A stretch of 64,000 nt of DNA from Pyropia yezoensis (GCA_009829735.1 CM020619.1:2114590-2178589); one strand, 5' to 3'. Numbered from the stretch's first letter, positions 11,389-22,781 are shown. Numbers and translations: made by a program. The notes: generated by a model from the sequence alone, not told the origin.

Positions 11389-14300
11389 TTAGCAACGGGG
11401 ACACATGTCTGCACCCGGTTCAAGGTTCCAGGGCCACACAGCATAGATAGCCTTGAACGGTTCCAGTAGTACGATGGCCTCCTCCTCCCGCAGTGGAGGT
11501 TCGGTCCCAACGCGTTCACAGTACTGGATAACCTTGGCCCTGTTGAACTTGTGGTAAGGTTCCCGGGTATCCTCGGACTGGGCGTAGCCCCACCAGCGTA
11601 CCAAGAGCCAAAGGCTCCCTTCCTGGTCCCTGTCGTGCCCCAAGAAACGTTCCCAAACAAAAGGGGTGCCAGAGTCCTCGTGGTCCAGGGGTACAACCGG
11701 TTCCTGCGGACCATGTAACATGGACGTGGAATCCGTCTGGCCAGAGGGTGTGGGTGCACGGGCCACATGGTCACTACTGACCCGGTCACGGATCCCTTCA
11801 ACTAGTACCGTGAACGTGTGCCCATCCCGGTCCACGATCCGATAGGGACCCTTGACCCTCTGGTCCAGTTTCTTCCGACTGTCGTCGTTGGTATCCACGT
11901 ACACCCAGTCTCCCACGCGAAGGGTCTCGTTTACAGGCGTAACCCGTTCATCGTAACCCCGCTTGTACCGACGCTGGGCCAGGTCAAGGTTCTTGCGTAA
12001 CGTAAAAGCTAGGTTCCTTAGGTGGGCCCGTCTCATCTCGCGTACCTGGCGTGCGTTGCCACTGAACTCCTTGGGATACGGGGACCCTGGGAGCCGGTCC
12101 AGTGCAAAGGTACGCACGCGTTCAGGGATAACGAACTCAAACGGGGCCACGCCGGTACTCTGTTGTGGCCTGGTATTGTACGCCACGGTAAGCACGGAAA
12201 CCAATTCGTCCCACTGGTCCTGATGGTCCTCAATGTACGTACGTGACTGGGCCACGATAGTACGGTTAAAGCGTTCCACTTGCCCCTGGGTCTGCGGATG
12301 GTACGTGGTAGACGTTACGTGTTTGATCCCAAGCATACTGCAGACGCCACGGAAGTGCGTGGGCGCCAGCTGGGGCCCGTTGTCAGTCAGTAACGTTTCC
12401 GGGGGCCCGTAAGAAGCGACCCACGTATCCAAAAAGGCCGAGGCCACCACTTCCGCGTCCTGACTGCTAATGGGTACCACTCTGGTCAGCTTGCTAATCC
12501 TGTCCACGATAACCAAAAGGTACTTGTTCCCGTTCACTGTCTCAGGCAAGGGTCCCAACAGGTCAAGGCATACGTCCTTAAAGGGATACGTTGCGGGGAA
12601 CAGCTTCAACGGATTGGTACGTCGCCTTCCTTGAACCTTGCCCTTGGAACAAGCGGTACAGTTGGTAACAAAAGCGTGCACATCGGCCACCATAGTTTCC
12701 CAGTTGAACGTTCGTCTCATAGAGGTATACATCTTGTTAATCCCTGGGTGTCCCGCGTGGCCTGGTTCATGTTCCAAAGTTAGTACCTCCTGCTGTAGTT
12801 CCTTGGGGACCACAATCTGAACGGCTCGGTCCAGAGGAGCCAGTCGTACAAGTAACCCTTCAGGTGTTTCCCCGTACCGCGAGTTAGCGTTCCGGTTCAT
12901 CTCTTCCTGAAGTTCCTTGCAACGCTTATCGTTCCCCTGAGCCTTGAGGATCTTGTCAATCGACAGCGGTGGGTACCTCTTGTGTGTCTTGAAGTTCGGG
13001 CGGACCCATCCGGTAACGAAGTAGGCCATGGTTAACAGGGAAGGTATCTCCTCAGGTATAGGTCCTCGGTCGTGTCCCGTAGTTTCTAGCCTTGACATAA
13101 AGTCTGCAGCACGGTGGTGTTGACCAGGACGGGACTCAACGGTATAATGGTACTCAGCTAACCGGAGTCGCCAACGAGCCAATCGTCCATGGGCTCCGTC
13201 CATGTGTAACATCCACTTCAAAGCGGTGTGGTCCGTACGTACAACGAAGCGTGACCCCTCTAGGTACGGTTGTAACAAAAAGAGAGCCCAGACAACAGCG
13301 AGGCACTCGCGTTCCGTGGTACTATAGTTCCGTTCCGCTTGTGTCAGGACCCTGCTCCAGTAACCCACGGGCTTGTAGGCCCCGTCCTCTTGTTCCTGTA
13401 GCAAAACGCAACCAATCTGGGCAGCGCTCGCATCGGTATCCACAATAAACTGGCCCGAGCGTCGCGGAAGCGCCAGGATCGGTGTGTGGGTCAGACGGTA
13501 CTTCAGTTCCTCAAACGCGTCCGTCTGAGCCGGAGTAAAAGGAGGCAGAGGGTCGGGTACCTTGGTACTTGTCATAGCCAACAGAGGGCGGGCAACCTGA
13601 GCATAGTCCTTAACAAAGCGACGGTAAACGTTACACATTCCCAGGAAACTGCGTAGGCCCTTCTTGGTTCTCGGTGTCTTGGCTTCCCGTAGCCCGACTA
13701 GGTTCTTCTCATTCACGCGGAGCTGGCCCTTGCCGACGATATGGCCAAGGTACTCAACCTCGTCATGGAACAAAAAGCACTTGCTGGCCTTCAGGAAAAC
13801 ACCGGCCTTAGCGAGTAGCCCAAAGATCTCTTCCAGGTGCTCCAGGTGTTCCGTAGGGTTCTTAGAGAAAACAATAATGTCGTCCAGGTACACGAGGCAC
13901 GTCTTCCACTTAACCCCGGACAGGATCATGTCAATGGCCCGTTGAAAGGTAGCCGGAGCGTTCGTGAGACCAACGGGGAGCCTGATGTACCGGAAGGTTC
14001 CTTCGTGACACGTGAGCGTCGTCTTATCCTGGTCCTCGGCAGCAACAGGGATCTGCCAGTAACCACAGTTCGCCTCCAGCATCGAAAATACGGTAGCCTC
14101 TCCCAGAAAGTCGATACAGTCGTCCATCCTTGGTAACGGGTACGTGTCCTTAACCGTCACATCGTTCAGTCTGCGGTAGTCAACACAGAACCGCGGGGTA
14201 CCATCGGGCTTGGGGACCAAGACGACCGGGAACGACCACTCAGCCTGAGACGGCTCAATGACCCCGAGCTTGGTCTGCTTTTCCACTTGTTCCTTGATCA

Positions 14301-15573
14301 GGTCCCGATGATGGAGCCCGGTACGGTACGGTTGGGAACGAATAGGCTTGGCCCCGTCCTTCAAAGTGATCCGGTGGGGTGTTACGTCAATACGTCCCAG
14401 TTGTCCGTCCCACAGACCCTCATAGCGTTCCAAAAGTTCACGTACAGCCTGGTGCTGTTCAGGCGGGATCAGCTCGTACGCCACCTTGGGCATCTTGACC
14501 GGGGTTCCGTCTGACGTCTTGCCCTTTGTATCCGGCTCGGGTACCGTGGTTCCATCGGATCCCTCAGGGGTCTCGCCCTCCGGTGACGACGCTTGACCCG
14601 ACGTGTTCCCTTGCTCTGTTCCCAGCGTAACAACAGGGTCGGCCCCCTCACTAGGGGCCGGCAAGTAACCAGTGGGGACCTCGAGCACGGGTCCGTCGTA
14701 CGGGATAGCGAGGCCTACGGCGAAGTTCTTGGGCAAGTTGACCGCCCGGTTCGAGATGTTCATGATGTGGATCCGGAAGTTCCGCCGGGTCCGTACGTTA
14801 GCCAGGGCGTTATGCAGACGGAGCTCTTTCTTAGACATCTTGTGCGGTCGTTCATATAGTAAACAACGTCCGTTCATTCCGCACTTGACGTAGACCGCTT
14901 GGAGGGATCGGGGTGCCAAAGTTACACCCTTGGAGAGGTACAGGGCAGAAGGATCTCGGCGTACAGGGTTACCCTTCACAGGAAAAGCATTCTGGGTCTT
15001 TCTGTCCCACGTTCTCTTGGCGTAGGTCAGGAAACCCAGGTTCCAAAGCACAGACTCTGTTCCAGGGTAGATCGCCTTAACGTGTTCCTTCTGAAAGTCC
15101 ATCCCGAGGATCAACGGTACCGAGAGGGCCCTGACCACGAGGAACTCGAACTCCATCGGCTTCCCGTTCACGATCACCGATAGTTCCACGATCCCACGGG
15201 CCCGTAACAACTGACCAGAGGCGTCACACACATGCGTCGACTTGGGGGCCCTTGACGCCAGTCGTCGCCACCCTTCAGGGAGGACATCCTCACGTACCAC
15301 GCTTGGCCCTGCACCAGTGTCCAGAATAGCCGTAGTGTCCTTCGGTTCCTCCGTGTCCAGTCGAATCAAAGCGTTCAAAGCAATGTTTCTCTTACGCAGT
15401 ACAAGCAAGGTACCTTTGAACCCATAGGGCTTCTTCATTCCCATCCGACGTCGGAGCCCAGACTTGGATCGTCGTGCCAGAGAGTGCAAACAGGAACAAG
15501 GGTTTTTCAAAGTAATAGGAGACTCAGAACGTACAGGTATAACGGGGCCCTTAAAGATCTTGGAGAACCCCAA
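11389..15573 (-). CDS. element 2 pol: protease, reverse transcriptase, RNase H, integrase, chromodomain
   Basis: An uninterrupted frame of 1,394 codons. In order it holds: an aspartic protease with ILDTGAGPSVV near residue 85; a reverse transcriptase with VPKPDGTPRFCVDYRRLND, motif A FSMLEANCGYWQI, PVGLTNAPATFQ and active-site YLDDIIVFS; an RNase H with VDTDASAAQIGCVLLQE; an HHCC zinc-binding segment ending CTACSKGK; an integrase core with DLLGPLP, TDNGPQLAP and HPQTQGQVERFN supplying D, D and E; and a C-terminal chromodomain-like module containing WLLVRWWGYA. In motif A the usual catalytic Asp is Glu. The true start is uncertain because pol may be read by frameshift or as a gag-pol fusion. 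Confidence 0.92.
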   Translation of the reverse strand: MGFSKIFKGPVIPVRSESPITLKNPCSCLHSLARRSKSGLRRRMGMKKPYGFKGTLLVLRKRNIALNALIRLDTEEPKDTTAILDTGAGPSVVREDVLPEGWRRLASRAPKSTHVCDASGQLLRARGIVELSVIVNGKPMEFEFLVVRALSVPLILGMDFQKEHVKAIYPGTESVLWNLGFLTYAKRTWDRKTQNAFPVKGNPVRRDPSALYLSKGVTLAPRSLQAVYVKCGMNGRCLLYERPHKMSKKELRLHNALANVRTRRNFRIHIMNISNRAVNLPKNFAVGLAIPYDGPVLEVPTGYLPAPSEGADPVVTLGTEQGNTSGQASSPEGETPEGSDGTTVPEPDTKGKTSDGTPVKMPKVAYELIPPEQHQAVRELLERYEGLWDGQLGRIDVTPHRITLKDGAKPIRSQPYRTGLHHRDLIKEQVEKQTKLGVIEPSQAEWSFPVVLVPKPDGTPRFCVDYRRLNDVTVKDTYPLPRMDDCIDFLGEATVFSMLEANCGYWQIPVAAEDQDKTTLTCHEGTFRYIRLPVGLTNAPATFQRAIDMILSGVKWKTCLVYLDDIIVFSKNPTEHLEHLEEIFGLLAKAGVFLKASKCFLFHDEVEYLGHIVGKGQLRVNEKNLVGLREAKTPRTKKGLRSFLGMCNVYRRFVKDYAQVARPLLAMTSTKVPDPLPPFTPAQTDAFEELKYRLTHTPILALPRRSGQFIVDTDASAAQIGCVLLQEQEDGAYKPVGYWSRVLTQAERNYSTTERECLAVVWALFLLQPYLEGSRFVVRTDHTALKWMLHMDGAHGRLARWRLRLAEYHYTVESRPGQHHRAADFMSRLETTGHDRGPIPEEIPSLLTMAYFVTGWVRPNFKTHKRYPPLSIDKILKAQGNDKRCKELQEEMNRNANSRYGETPEGLLVRLAPLDRAVQIVVPKELQQEVLTLEHEPGHAGHPGINKMYTSMRRTFNWETMVADVHAFVTNCTACSKGKVQGRRRTNPLKLFPATYPFKDVCLDLLGPLPETVNGNKYLLVIVDRISKLTRVVPISSQDAEVVASAFLDTWVASYGPPETLLTDNGPQLAPTHFRGVCSMLGIKHVTSTTYHPQTQGQVERFNRTIVAQSRTYIEDHQDQWDELVSVLTVAYNTRPQQSTGVAPFEFVIPERVRTFALDRLPGSPYPKEFSGNARQVREMRRAHLRNLAFTLRKNLDLAQRRYKRGYDERVTPVNETLRVGDWVYVDTNDDSRKKLDQRVKGPYRIVDRDGHTFTVLVEGIRDRVSSDHVARAPTPSGQTDSTSMLHGPQEPVVPLDHEDSGTPFVWERFLGHDRDQEGSLWLLVRWWGYAQSEDTREPYHKFNRAKVIQYCERVGTEPPLREEEAIVLLEPFKAIYAVWPWNLEPGADMCPRC

Positions 15574-15638
15574 CGCAGTTGCGAACGAGCAGGTACTATC
15601 CCGACGATGGGGAGGGGACCGTTTCGATCCGCCCCCCG

Positions 15639-17346
15639 TTACTCTTTTCCCGAGGGTCCCGGCTCCTGGGAACCGTCGTTCACTTGGTACCCTTGGTCCG
15701 CCTCGTCATCCGAGAGGTTTATCCCTTCACAAAGGGCCTGAACCATAGCAACCCGGATCTGACGATGGAACCGGCGGTCCGCGTTCGGCTTTACATCGGT
15801 ACTCTGACTCCGTCCACGAGTGGCCGCAAGGAACGAGTCCCGGGCCTGGAGAACCGCTTTCCGTTGGACCTCAGACAACATGGAACATTGATGGGCCATG
15901 TGACCCGGTTCCCAACAAAGGTAACAACGGTACGGGCGTCGACTGTCCATGGTACGTACTCCCACGAACTGGGGCGTGGGCCCCTTGAACCCAAACACTT
16001 GAACCGACCCGTTCTTCTCAGTTTCCTTCTCGAGGGGGCCCTTAAGGATTGTAGAGGGGCCCATAGGATTAACAGCCATCAACGGGGACGAGTCCAACGA
16101 ACGATTTGGCCTCGGTTCAGTGGGTCTGCGGACGGTTCCAGAGGGGCCAGCCTTGGTCACAGAGGACCCTCGGGCCATCTTGATAACCTCGGTAGCCGCC
16201 TTGTTCTTGCCCGCAGTAAACGTTACCAGCTGCTGGTACGTACGGTCAGGGATATTGTAAACAAATGCGTTCGTACGTAGGTACTCAGGGAGCCCTTGAA
16301 TCAGCTGCTGTTTCATGGTACCTTCGGTGTGGATGTTCCCACATAGTTCCGTCAGACCCCGTAAGCGTACCGCAAGTGCCTCGATCCCCTCATCTGGTTC
16401 CTTAGCGGCCCGACAGAACTTGTCCTGCGCCAGTGCCAACGCATGGGGTTCAGCGTACGTTTCAAGGAACCAGTTAACGGCCTCAGGGGTAACTCGTGAT
16501 CGACGCGCCACCTGATGCGCTTGAGGAGTCCGGAAGGGCCCGAGTGTACCGCAGTTCCGCGTCCCCAGACAGGAAATGAGGGATCGCGTACAGCGCCATG
16601 CCCTCGGAAACCCCATTATCGTTACATGCCTTAACCAGTTTGCGGAGCCACGTGAACACCTTGAGGGCCTCTTTCCCAGAGAAATTAGGGTACCCAGCAA
16701 AAGAGTGTTTCATGTTACGAGCAACCCGTCCCATCTTAGGTGCTCCTCGCGTTCCATAGGTCGATTTCTTGTTCCGTAGGCGATACGTACGATAGTCCAG
16801 GGCCCGAGCGAAACGATCGTCGGAACACTTGATTACCTGGGGCTCGTTTCGTGGGTTCCGAATGGGTTCCAGGTCCTCCTCATCGAAGACGGATGAAAAT
16901 GTGGTACCAGGGGAAGAAGAGGAAGAGGAGCCACTCGAATGATGACGACGCCGGTGACGGCGGGAACGAGAACGATCGGAACGACTGGTATCACGGGACC
17001 CACCCCGGCCAGCAGGACTCTGGCTCAGGGCCTGGGAAACAGTAGCCATAATCTCATCTCGAAACGTTTCCAGTGTGGACACAATATCGGGGGACCCAGC
17101 AACAGTAGCCGAAGGTGGAACTCGGGTCCCCGACTCGGAACCCGCGTTCCCACGTGAATCCTGACCCATTGTAACCCGGATCCCACCCGGGGGCGCTGTC
17201 CCCCGACGAGGAATCCCTGTCGACCCGCCTCCGCCACGGTTCGACGGACCCAAGGGACCGCCGCGGCCACGGCCAGCGGGAGTAACCATCGAAACGTCCG
17301 ACGGCGCACCTCGGCCCCGGCCACCCGAAGGGACAGGGTCCGTCAT
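15639..17346 (-). pseudogene. element 2 gag with a frameshift near 16,520
   Basis: The ATG at 17,346 (MTDPVPSGGRGRG...) opens a frame with an RS-rich tract and a capsid-like region. Near 16,520 homology passes to another frame that continues to the stop at 15,639. The downstream part carries a retroviral-type zinc knuckle, CYLCWEPGHMAHQC (CX2CX4HX4C), for RNA binding. The frameshift lies within the capsid-like helices rather than at the gag-pol border, so it looks like a lesion rather than programmed recoding. Confidence 0.8.
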
Positions 17347-17465
17347 GTTGGCCGTGCGGCACTCGACCTGAACCAAACGATCTCGTTACCAGAAACGGGA
17401 ACCAAGGAACCCAACGCCACAGAAAAAGAAGAGGGCTGTCCCAATACGGGAGAAGAGTGAAGCCC

Positions 17466-17483
17466 TCCCCTGCTGCTCCACCA
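17466..17483 (-). other. element 2 primer-binding site
   Basis: On the minus strand TGGTGGAGCAGCAGGGGA starts four bases inside the 5' LTR end. It is the same site as in element 4 and nearly that of element 1. It fixes the transcription direction of element 2 as leftward. Confidence 0.75.
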
Positions 17484-17487
17484 TAAA

Positions 17488-18131
17488 TGTAGCGTAATGG
17501 GACCCAGATTCCCGGACCCAGAAACCACAACCATACACACAGAGACTACAGTCCGAAGCCCAGGAAGGAACAGGTAAGAGCCCTCGCTGATCCACTCGCC
17601 CGCCACGATAAGAGGCAAAGGTAAACAGTACAAAAGCCCGAGGGAGAAGGAACCCAAAGTACTGTTGATTTTACAAGATGGCCCCGGGGAGAACCCCGGA
17701 GCACCCCTCAAGAACCTCCCCGCCTGGCCCCTCCAGGGGCCCTGAGCGAGGCCCCCAGAGGGCGCCCCCAGCGGGCCAAGTGCCAGCAAGGCACCGGCCG
17801 CTCACCGGGCCAACACACAAAAAGCAAGCGAAATCCCCCCACACACAAATGTCAATCCCCAAAAAAAACCCAGTGGGAAAAAGGGGAAAGACACGAAATC
17901 ACGCAAGGAAAACAAATGCGAAAAATCAAACAAATAACCCGAAGGTCAGTTTGCCCCAACCCGGCAAGTCCACCGCTCCGGGTGACCAATCAGGGCACCG
18001 GGCGTGTCGCCACTACCCCGGGCCACCGATGCAGGGATCCTCGGCCAGCGCGTGGTTCCACGTAACGCTGCCAGCCGGGTCCCAAGTCAGTCTCCCGGGT
18101 TCCAACGGTCCCAGGGGCTCAGAACGCCACA
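17488..18131 (-). repeat. element 2 5' LTR (right)
   Basis: A 644-bp direct repeat of 8,052-8,695. Adjacent target duplication CGCAG lies at 18,132-18,136. This LTR should carry the promoter of the minus-strand genes. Confidence 0.93.
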
Positions 18132-18136
18132 CGCAG

Positions 18137-18513
18137 AGCGCCACGCCCGTCGTTTGGCGCGTCGCGCTCTGGCAGCTGTTACGTCGTCCCACCTGGAGGT
18201 GGGGGAGGCGTCTGGTTCGGTCTAAGAGGAGTCACAATTCTCTGGGGGGTCACGGGGGACGGACAGGAAACGAGAGCCCTACGCCTGCCATATCTGCAAT
18301 AGTACGTCACACTGGATGGCGGATTGCCCTCACCTCCCTGAGGAGACTCGGAATCGGATGACCAAGGCTCGCGCCGAGCGCAAAGCGGCTCGAGCCGCTG
18401 CTCGTGCGAGTGGGGCGGTCGCTGCAGTCGTGCCCTCCCCGACGGAAAAGGAAGATCGGGCGAGTTCTCCTAAGGGGAGCTCATCTGAGATATCATCTTC
18501 GGGAAACGCCTGA
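18137..18513 (+). pseudogene. element 1 gag, C-terminal part with zinc knuckle
   Basis: Reading resumes directly after the target duplication of element 2. A TAA at 18,223-18,225 interrupts the frame, then the same frame gives the zinc knuckle CHICNSTSHWMADC (CX2CX4HX4C) and a basic tail ending at the TGA at 18,511. The knuckle marks the nucleocapsid end of gag and shows that the two halves belong together. Confidence 0.85.
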
Positions 18514-18575
18514 GGGGCGGTTCCCCTAGAGCCTCCCCCAATGCGTCCAATGATGGGGGGGGGCCGAAGAGGATA

Positions 18576-19891
18576 TTGCGCCGCCCTCGAACGAATAAGC
18601 CTGCATTATTGGCACTCCCTAAGGGGGTGAAACGGGAAAACGTCATTTGCGCGGTCATGCCTTCATCCAGATATCAGCTGGCTGTACAACTGTTTGCTAC
18701 TGAAGGGTTAGAACATGCATTGCATGCTGTGTTGGACACCGGAAGCGGGCCTTCTCTGATTCGAAGTTCTTTGCTCCCTAAGGGATTGAGGCTCCAGCCC
18801 CTAGGGGAGCTGGAGAATATACTGTACTTCGACTTGAATGGGGGGTGGCTTCCCATTCGAGGAACTGTGCGCTTAGGTATACAAGTGAGAGACCAAGTTT
18901 CCTACGTTTGCTTTGGGGTAATCGATAATATGGCGGTGCCCGTCATATTAGGTAACTCCTTCGGAGATACCGAAGTGAAAACCATCTCCTGTGAGGACCA
19001 GACTGTCACCCTCCAGACAGGGATGGTCGCCCCCATCCTTCGGGATATGGAGGACGCGGAACCGGGTCCCACTAAGTGGAGCCCCGTATGCGCTTGTCCT
19101 AAGGTCAAGACCGCCAAGCTCAGTTTGTGTCACAAGCTGAAGCTCAAGCCTGGGGTTATCTCCCATGTGAAAGTGAGAGGGCAGTTCCCGGGCCACTGGA
19201 TTATTTCCGGTCAGCCCCGTCTCGCCCACAAGTACGGTGTTCACGTGGCTAAGGGCCCCGCGGAACTTAACCGTGATGCCCCATTCACCATACAAGTGAT
19301 GAATCCCACCCCACGCATGGTCCGTCTCCCCGTGGGGGCGGTGGTGGCTTCTATCTCTGCTTACGAAGGACCGGTGATGAGCGTTTCCCAAGAGGAGATG
19401 CAGAAGTTGAGTGAAGGCCCTACGGCCCGGATGGGTGATACCCACTCTGAGGTGGACCTCGGAAAGGTTCCTAACGCCCTACGCGGTCGGCTCTTGGAGC
19501 TGGTGGAGAAATACTAATCCCTATGGGATGGTACCCTTGGGCTTATCAAGAATACCGTGCACCGCATACGCCTAAACCCCGGGGCAACCCCGGTACGGCA
19601 ACACCCCTATAAGGCGGGGCACAAGAACCGCCAGCTGGAAGGGGAGCAGGTGGAACGGATGAAGAAGCTGAAAGTAATAAAACCCGCCGAAGGCGAGTGG
19701 GCTAGTCCTATTGTGATCGTGCCTAAACCGGACGGCACGCCCCGTTTCTGCATTGACTACCGGCGGTTGAACCTGGTAACGGTGAAGGACGCGTATCCTA
19801 TCCCAAGGATGGATGAATGCTTGGACTCCCTAGGGGAGGCTAGGGTCTTTAGCACCCTAGACTGTAACGCTGGATATTGGCAAATTCCCAT
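18576..19891 (+). pseudogene. element 1 pol: protease and truncated reverse transcriptase
   Basis: The aspartic protease has the active site AVLDTGSGPSLI near residue 52. The linker to reverse transcriptase follows, broken by a TAA at 19,515. The N-terminal reverse-transcriptase part retains VPKPDGTPRFCIDYRRLN and motif A FSTLDCNAGYWQIPIA with its catalytic Asp. The sequence then jumps at about 19,892 straight into integrase, so the YxDD palm motif, thumb and RNase H are deleted. This copy could move only with help in trans. Confidence 0.85.
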
Positions 19892-20994
19892 TGCCCACTA
19901 TGCTCCTGGTAATGTGTGACCGCTTCACCAAGTTGGTGAGGGCCGTCCCACTGTCGGACACAACTGCCCTTGGGGTAGCATCGGCTTTCATTGACTATTG
20001 GGTGGCTGCCTATCGCATCCCAGATTCTACACTCACGGACAACGGACCTCAGTTCGCTGCCGTGTATTTTCAGGGAGTTATGGGGCTCCTTGGGATCGCC
20101 ACGAGCTTCACGACCCTTTATCACCCACAGACCAATGGTCAAGTGGAATATTATAACAAGACGATTATGCGACAGCTACGGACGTACTCGTCCGAGCACC
20201 CACGGGAATGGGATCGCTATGTGTCCCTACTGACGACTGCATATAATATGCAGATACATTCGAGCACTGGGGTTGCCCCACTGACCTTCGTGAGCCCTCG
20301 GCGATTGGAGGCCTAGAATATTGAGCGTTTACCTAAGGTACGCTCTGTGGAAACGGAGGAACCTGACGCCGATTCGGCGGTGGTTCAATACGTGAAAGAG
20401 CTACGCAATCTAATCCCAAGGGTTAGGAAGAATTTGGATAAGGCCCAACTGGCCTACAAGCGTGTCTATGACGCGGGTATCCAAAAAGATAATGAGGCTA
20501 TGTCTCAAGGGGATTGGGTTTATGTGAAATCCTATGCTAAGGGGCGGACTAAGATGTCGTCTAAGGCAAAGGGACCGTTCATGGTGCTACGCACTGACGG
20601 TCAACGGTTTCTTATTGAAACCCCTACGGGAGAGCAGACCCAGAGTAGTGATAATGTCACGCGCGCTCCCCCGCCTAGGGCAGGGGATCCTGTATGGAAA
20701 CGGGCGCGGGAAGCCCGTGACGCCTTCAATGAATTTCCTGAGGAGGCCTCGGGGAAGGATGTGCTTGAGCAGATTGTCGGCCACCAATGGGTGGAAGACG
20801 ACAACGGGAAACCCGACTTGAACTTCCGAGTCCGTTGGTTTGGCCACGGACCCGAAGGGGACACTTGGCACCCCAAGAAGGGGGTACCACGAGCGGCTCT
20901 GCTGAAGTATGCCAGGAAGCACAAGCTCCCCATCGGGGGGCGGGACCAAGGGTCCCGACTGTTCCCCCTCGGGTGGATCGAAGAAGAAGGATAA
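19892..20994 (+). pseudogene. element 1 integrase core and chromodomain
   Basis: The frame begins inside the integrase core, just past its first catalytic Asp, and retains LTDNGPQFA and HPQTNGQVEYYN, the second Asp and the Glu. It ends with a chromodomain-like module (KPDLNFRVRWFGHGPEGDTW). A TAG at 20,314-20,316 interrupts it. The zinc-binding segment and the first catalytic Asp were lost with the deletion. The stop codon at 20,992 lies only about 80 bp from the end of the converging antisense ORF. Confidence 0.85.
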
Positions 20995-21076
20995 CAGGCT
21001 ATTCCCCTAGTGGGAGAACAATAGAAGGAGAACCTAATACTACCAGAGACGGCTCTATGAGGTGTCACAAAATGCA

Positions 21077-21934
21077 TTAGTACCCCCGGTGCCCATAAGG
21101 CTGGGCCCCATCATGGTACCGAGGGCCTTGCCCTCGGCCACCGTATGCGGCCTCGGCCGCGCCTCGAAGAGACAAACTCGGGATCTGCACCATGATGTCC
21201 ATGTTAGCTCTCCCGAGTTCTCGGTCCAGGCGCTCGGAAAGCGCCGACTGAGATAGCAATGGCAATGCCACCGGCGGGATATCCCGCCAGTCCCGACGAG
21301 CGGTGACAATCGCCGCAATGTCGTTAGCCAGGCCTGTATAGGCCCGACACAGCCCCATCACAAGAGAGTCTTCAACTGCTTCCCCAAGGGATGAGGGGGG
21401 CGGATCGAAGACCCGCCCCAATGCCGCTATGGTAGTACCCGGGATAGGTCGAGGCATTGCCAATGGCGGACCGCCCCAACGGAAGGGAGCTACTGGCTCA
21501 GGAACCGTTGCCCGTCGTCCGCTAGGCGACCGAATCTCCTCACTGGGGGGGTAGTTCCCCCGAGCGGACGTTCCAAAGGACCGTCCAGAAGAAGACGCGC
21601 CTTGACCACGGCTCCCCTTAGGAGATTTCGGCTGCATAGACGGGCCATACCGCTCCAGTCCAGACCCAGGGAGACTAGGCCCCTCTTCCTCCAGGCGGGG
21701 TTCGGGATTGGATACCCGCGTAGCGGCTGTCAACCCCGGTGGGTAAGGCAGCTCCTCGTGACCCAGCCCCTCTTCCAAGAAGAGAATCCCCTCGGCGGTC
21801 AACGACCGCGCGCACCGGACCAGCGCCCGAGTACGAAGAGGAAGACCCAAGAAGGAAGGCAAAGCCTTGTGATGGACATCCTCAATGAGGAGGAGGAGTG
21901 CCCGGAAGTATGCCGCAGATTCAGGGTTACCCTG
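21077..21934 (-). CDS. element 1 antisense ORF (aORF), C-terminal half
   Basis: A minus-strand frame ends at the stop at 21,077, tail-to-tail with pol. Its 5' end is cut at 21,934 by element 3. The remaining N-terminal half is at 29,389-30,332. The segment ending GLGHEELPYPPG matches GLGIGDYPYAPG of the element 4 aORF, and the rest is proline/serine-rich then helical. There is no known domain. The two halves are in frame with each other when element 3 and one CCCTG copy are set aside, for about 598 codons in total. Confidence 0.78.
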   Translation of the reverse strand, partial: QGNPESAAYFRALLLLIEDVHHKALPSFLGLPLRTRALVRCARSLTAEGILFLEEGLGHEELPYPPGLTAATRVSNPEPRLEEEGPSLPGSGLERYGPSMQPKSPKGSRGQGASSSGRSFGTSARGNYPPSEEIRSPSGRRATVPEPVAPFRWGGPPLAMPRPIPGTTIAALGRVFDPPPSSLGEAVEDSLVMGLCRAYTGLANDIAAIVTARRDWRDIPPVALPLLSQSALSERLDRELGRANMDIMVQIPSLSLRGAAEAAYGGRGQGPRYHDGAQPYGHRGY

Positions 21935-22781
21935 TGTGAGGAACCACCCACACTTGGGCAGCCCTCAACGTACTCGTGATGGTGTCAGCGACCCGTGCCA
22001 GCCAATAGGGCGACAGGGTGCGGGGAAGAGGATGGAGGTGGTGACGGTGGTGGGTCTGGGGAAGAGGACGGCGCGACGTCGGTGGTGATCGAGAGGGTTC
22101 AAAGGGTGAAGGTCGTCTTTGGTCTGTGTCTGTGGTTGCCCTTCCGGTCTCCCCCGGTGGCGCCGACACTCACGCACTATATACTCGCGTCGGGGCACCC
22201 GAGGTGCCCCAAAGCATGCATTTCCCCGTCGCTCCACCGGTAGGCACAAAACGGCCCAAAAACAAAGCATGGCTCTCAGAACAAAGCATGGGCGGGCGTG
22301 CGCACTAAAGGAGTGCAGCCCCAGTTTGCCCCAAACGAAGGGGTCCGGCGTGCGGCGCCTAGGGCGCCGCCCCAGCCGGCTCCAGACGCCAGTCGGCCCG
22401 AAGGTCCGAGAGGCGTGTAAGCACGATTCGATCGAGTCGGCCGAATCGGCCAGCCGGCTAGCCAGTCACATCGCTGCAATGCTGCAGCGAGGACATTTTA
22501 ACGGACTCGCCAGCTGTGGCAGATGTGGCTCGTCATGGGTGCTGACGGTGGCGCCTTTCGACAGGCCATGATGGGCTGTCGATGGCTGCTGTCGTGCGGC
22601 CGGCAGACACCGTGAGACAGCGGCTGACTCATCTTGCGTCTGGAAGGTACACCGCGTCATGCCCCACAATACAAGGAGTTGATCCATGTTGCCAGGAGTT
22701 GATTCGGCAGGATCTGTAAGGAGGGGTCCCAGATATTATCCCTTAAGTATTAGGCATGGGATTAGGAGGGAAATCCTTACA
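21935..22781 (-). repeat. element 3 3' LTR (left)
   Basis: An 847-bp direct repeat of 28,542-29,388. It contains the perfect inverted repeat GGGGCACCCGAGGTGCCCC at 22,192-22,210, a TATATA box (minus strand, 22,178-22,183) and three CAAAGCATG motifs at 22,210, 22,263 and 22,282. Confidence 0.95.

Larger units (their letters stand above)
8052..18131 (-). mobile_element. element 2: Ty3/gypsy chromovirus-like LTR retrotransposon nested in element 1 gag
   Basis: It is 10,080 bp, bounded by 644-bp LTRs with TGT...ACA ends and flanked by the 5-bp target duplication CGCAG at 8,047-8,051 and 18,132-18,136. Coding runs on the minus strand: 5' LTR on the right, primer-binding site, gag with one frameshift, a long intact pol, then a + strand antisense ORF, a purine tract and the 3' LTR on the left. 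The LTRs differ at about nine or ten positions by eye. Pol is uninterrupted, but its reverse-transcriptase motif A has Glu where Asp is expected and gag is frameshifted, so this copy is probably not autonomous. Confidence 0.93.

Noticed and set aside
22119-22571. A 150-codon ORF present twice (also at 28,726)
   Set aside because: It lies wholly inside the element 3 LTRs. Duplication reflects the LTR pair, not gene conservation.
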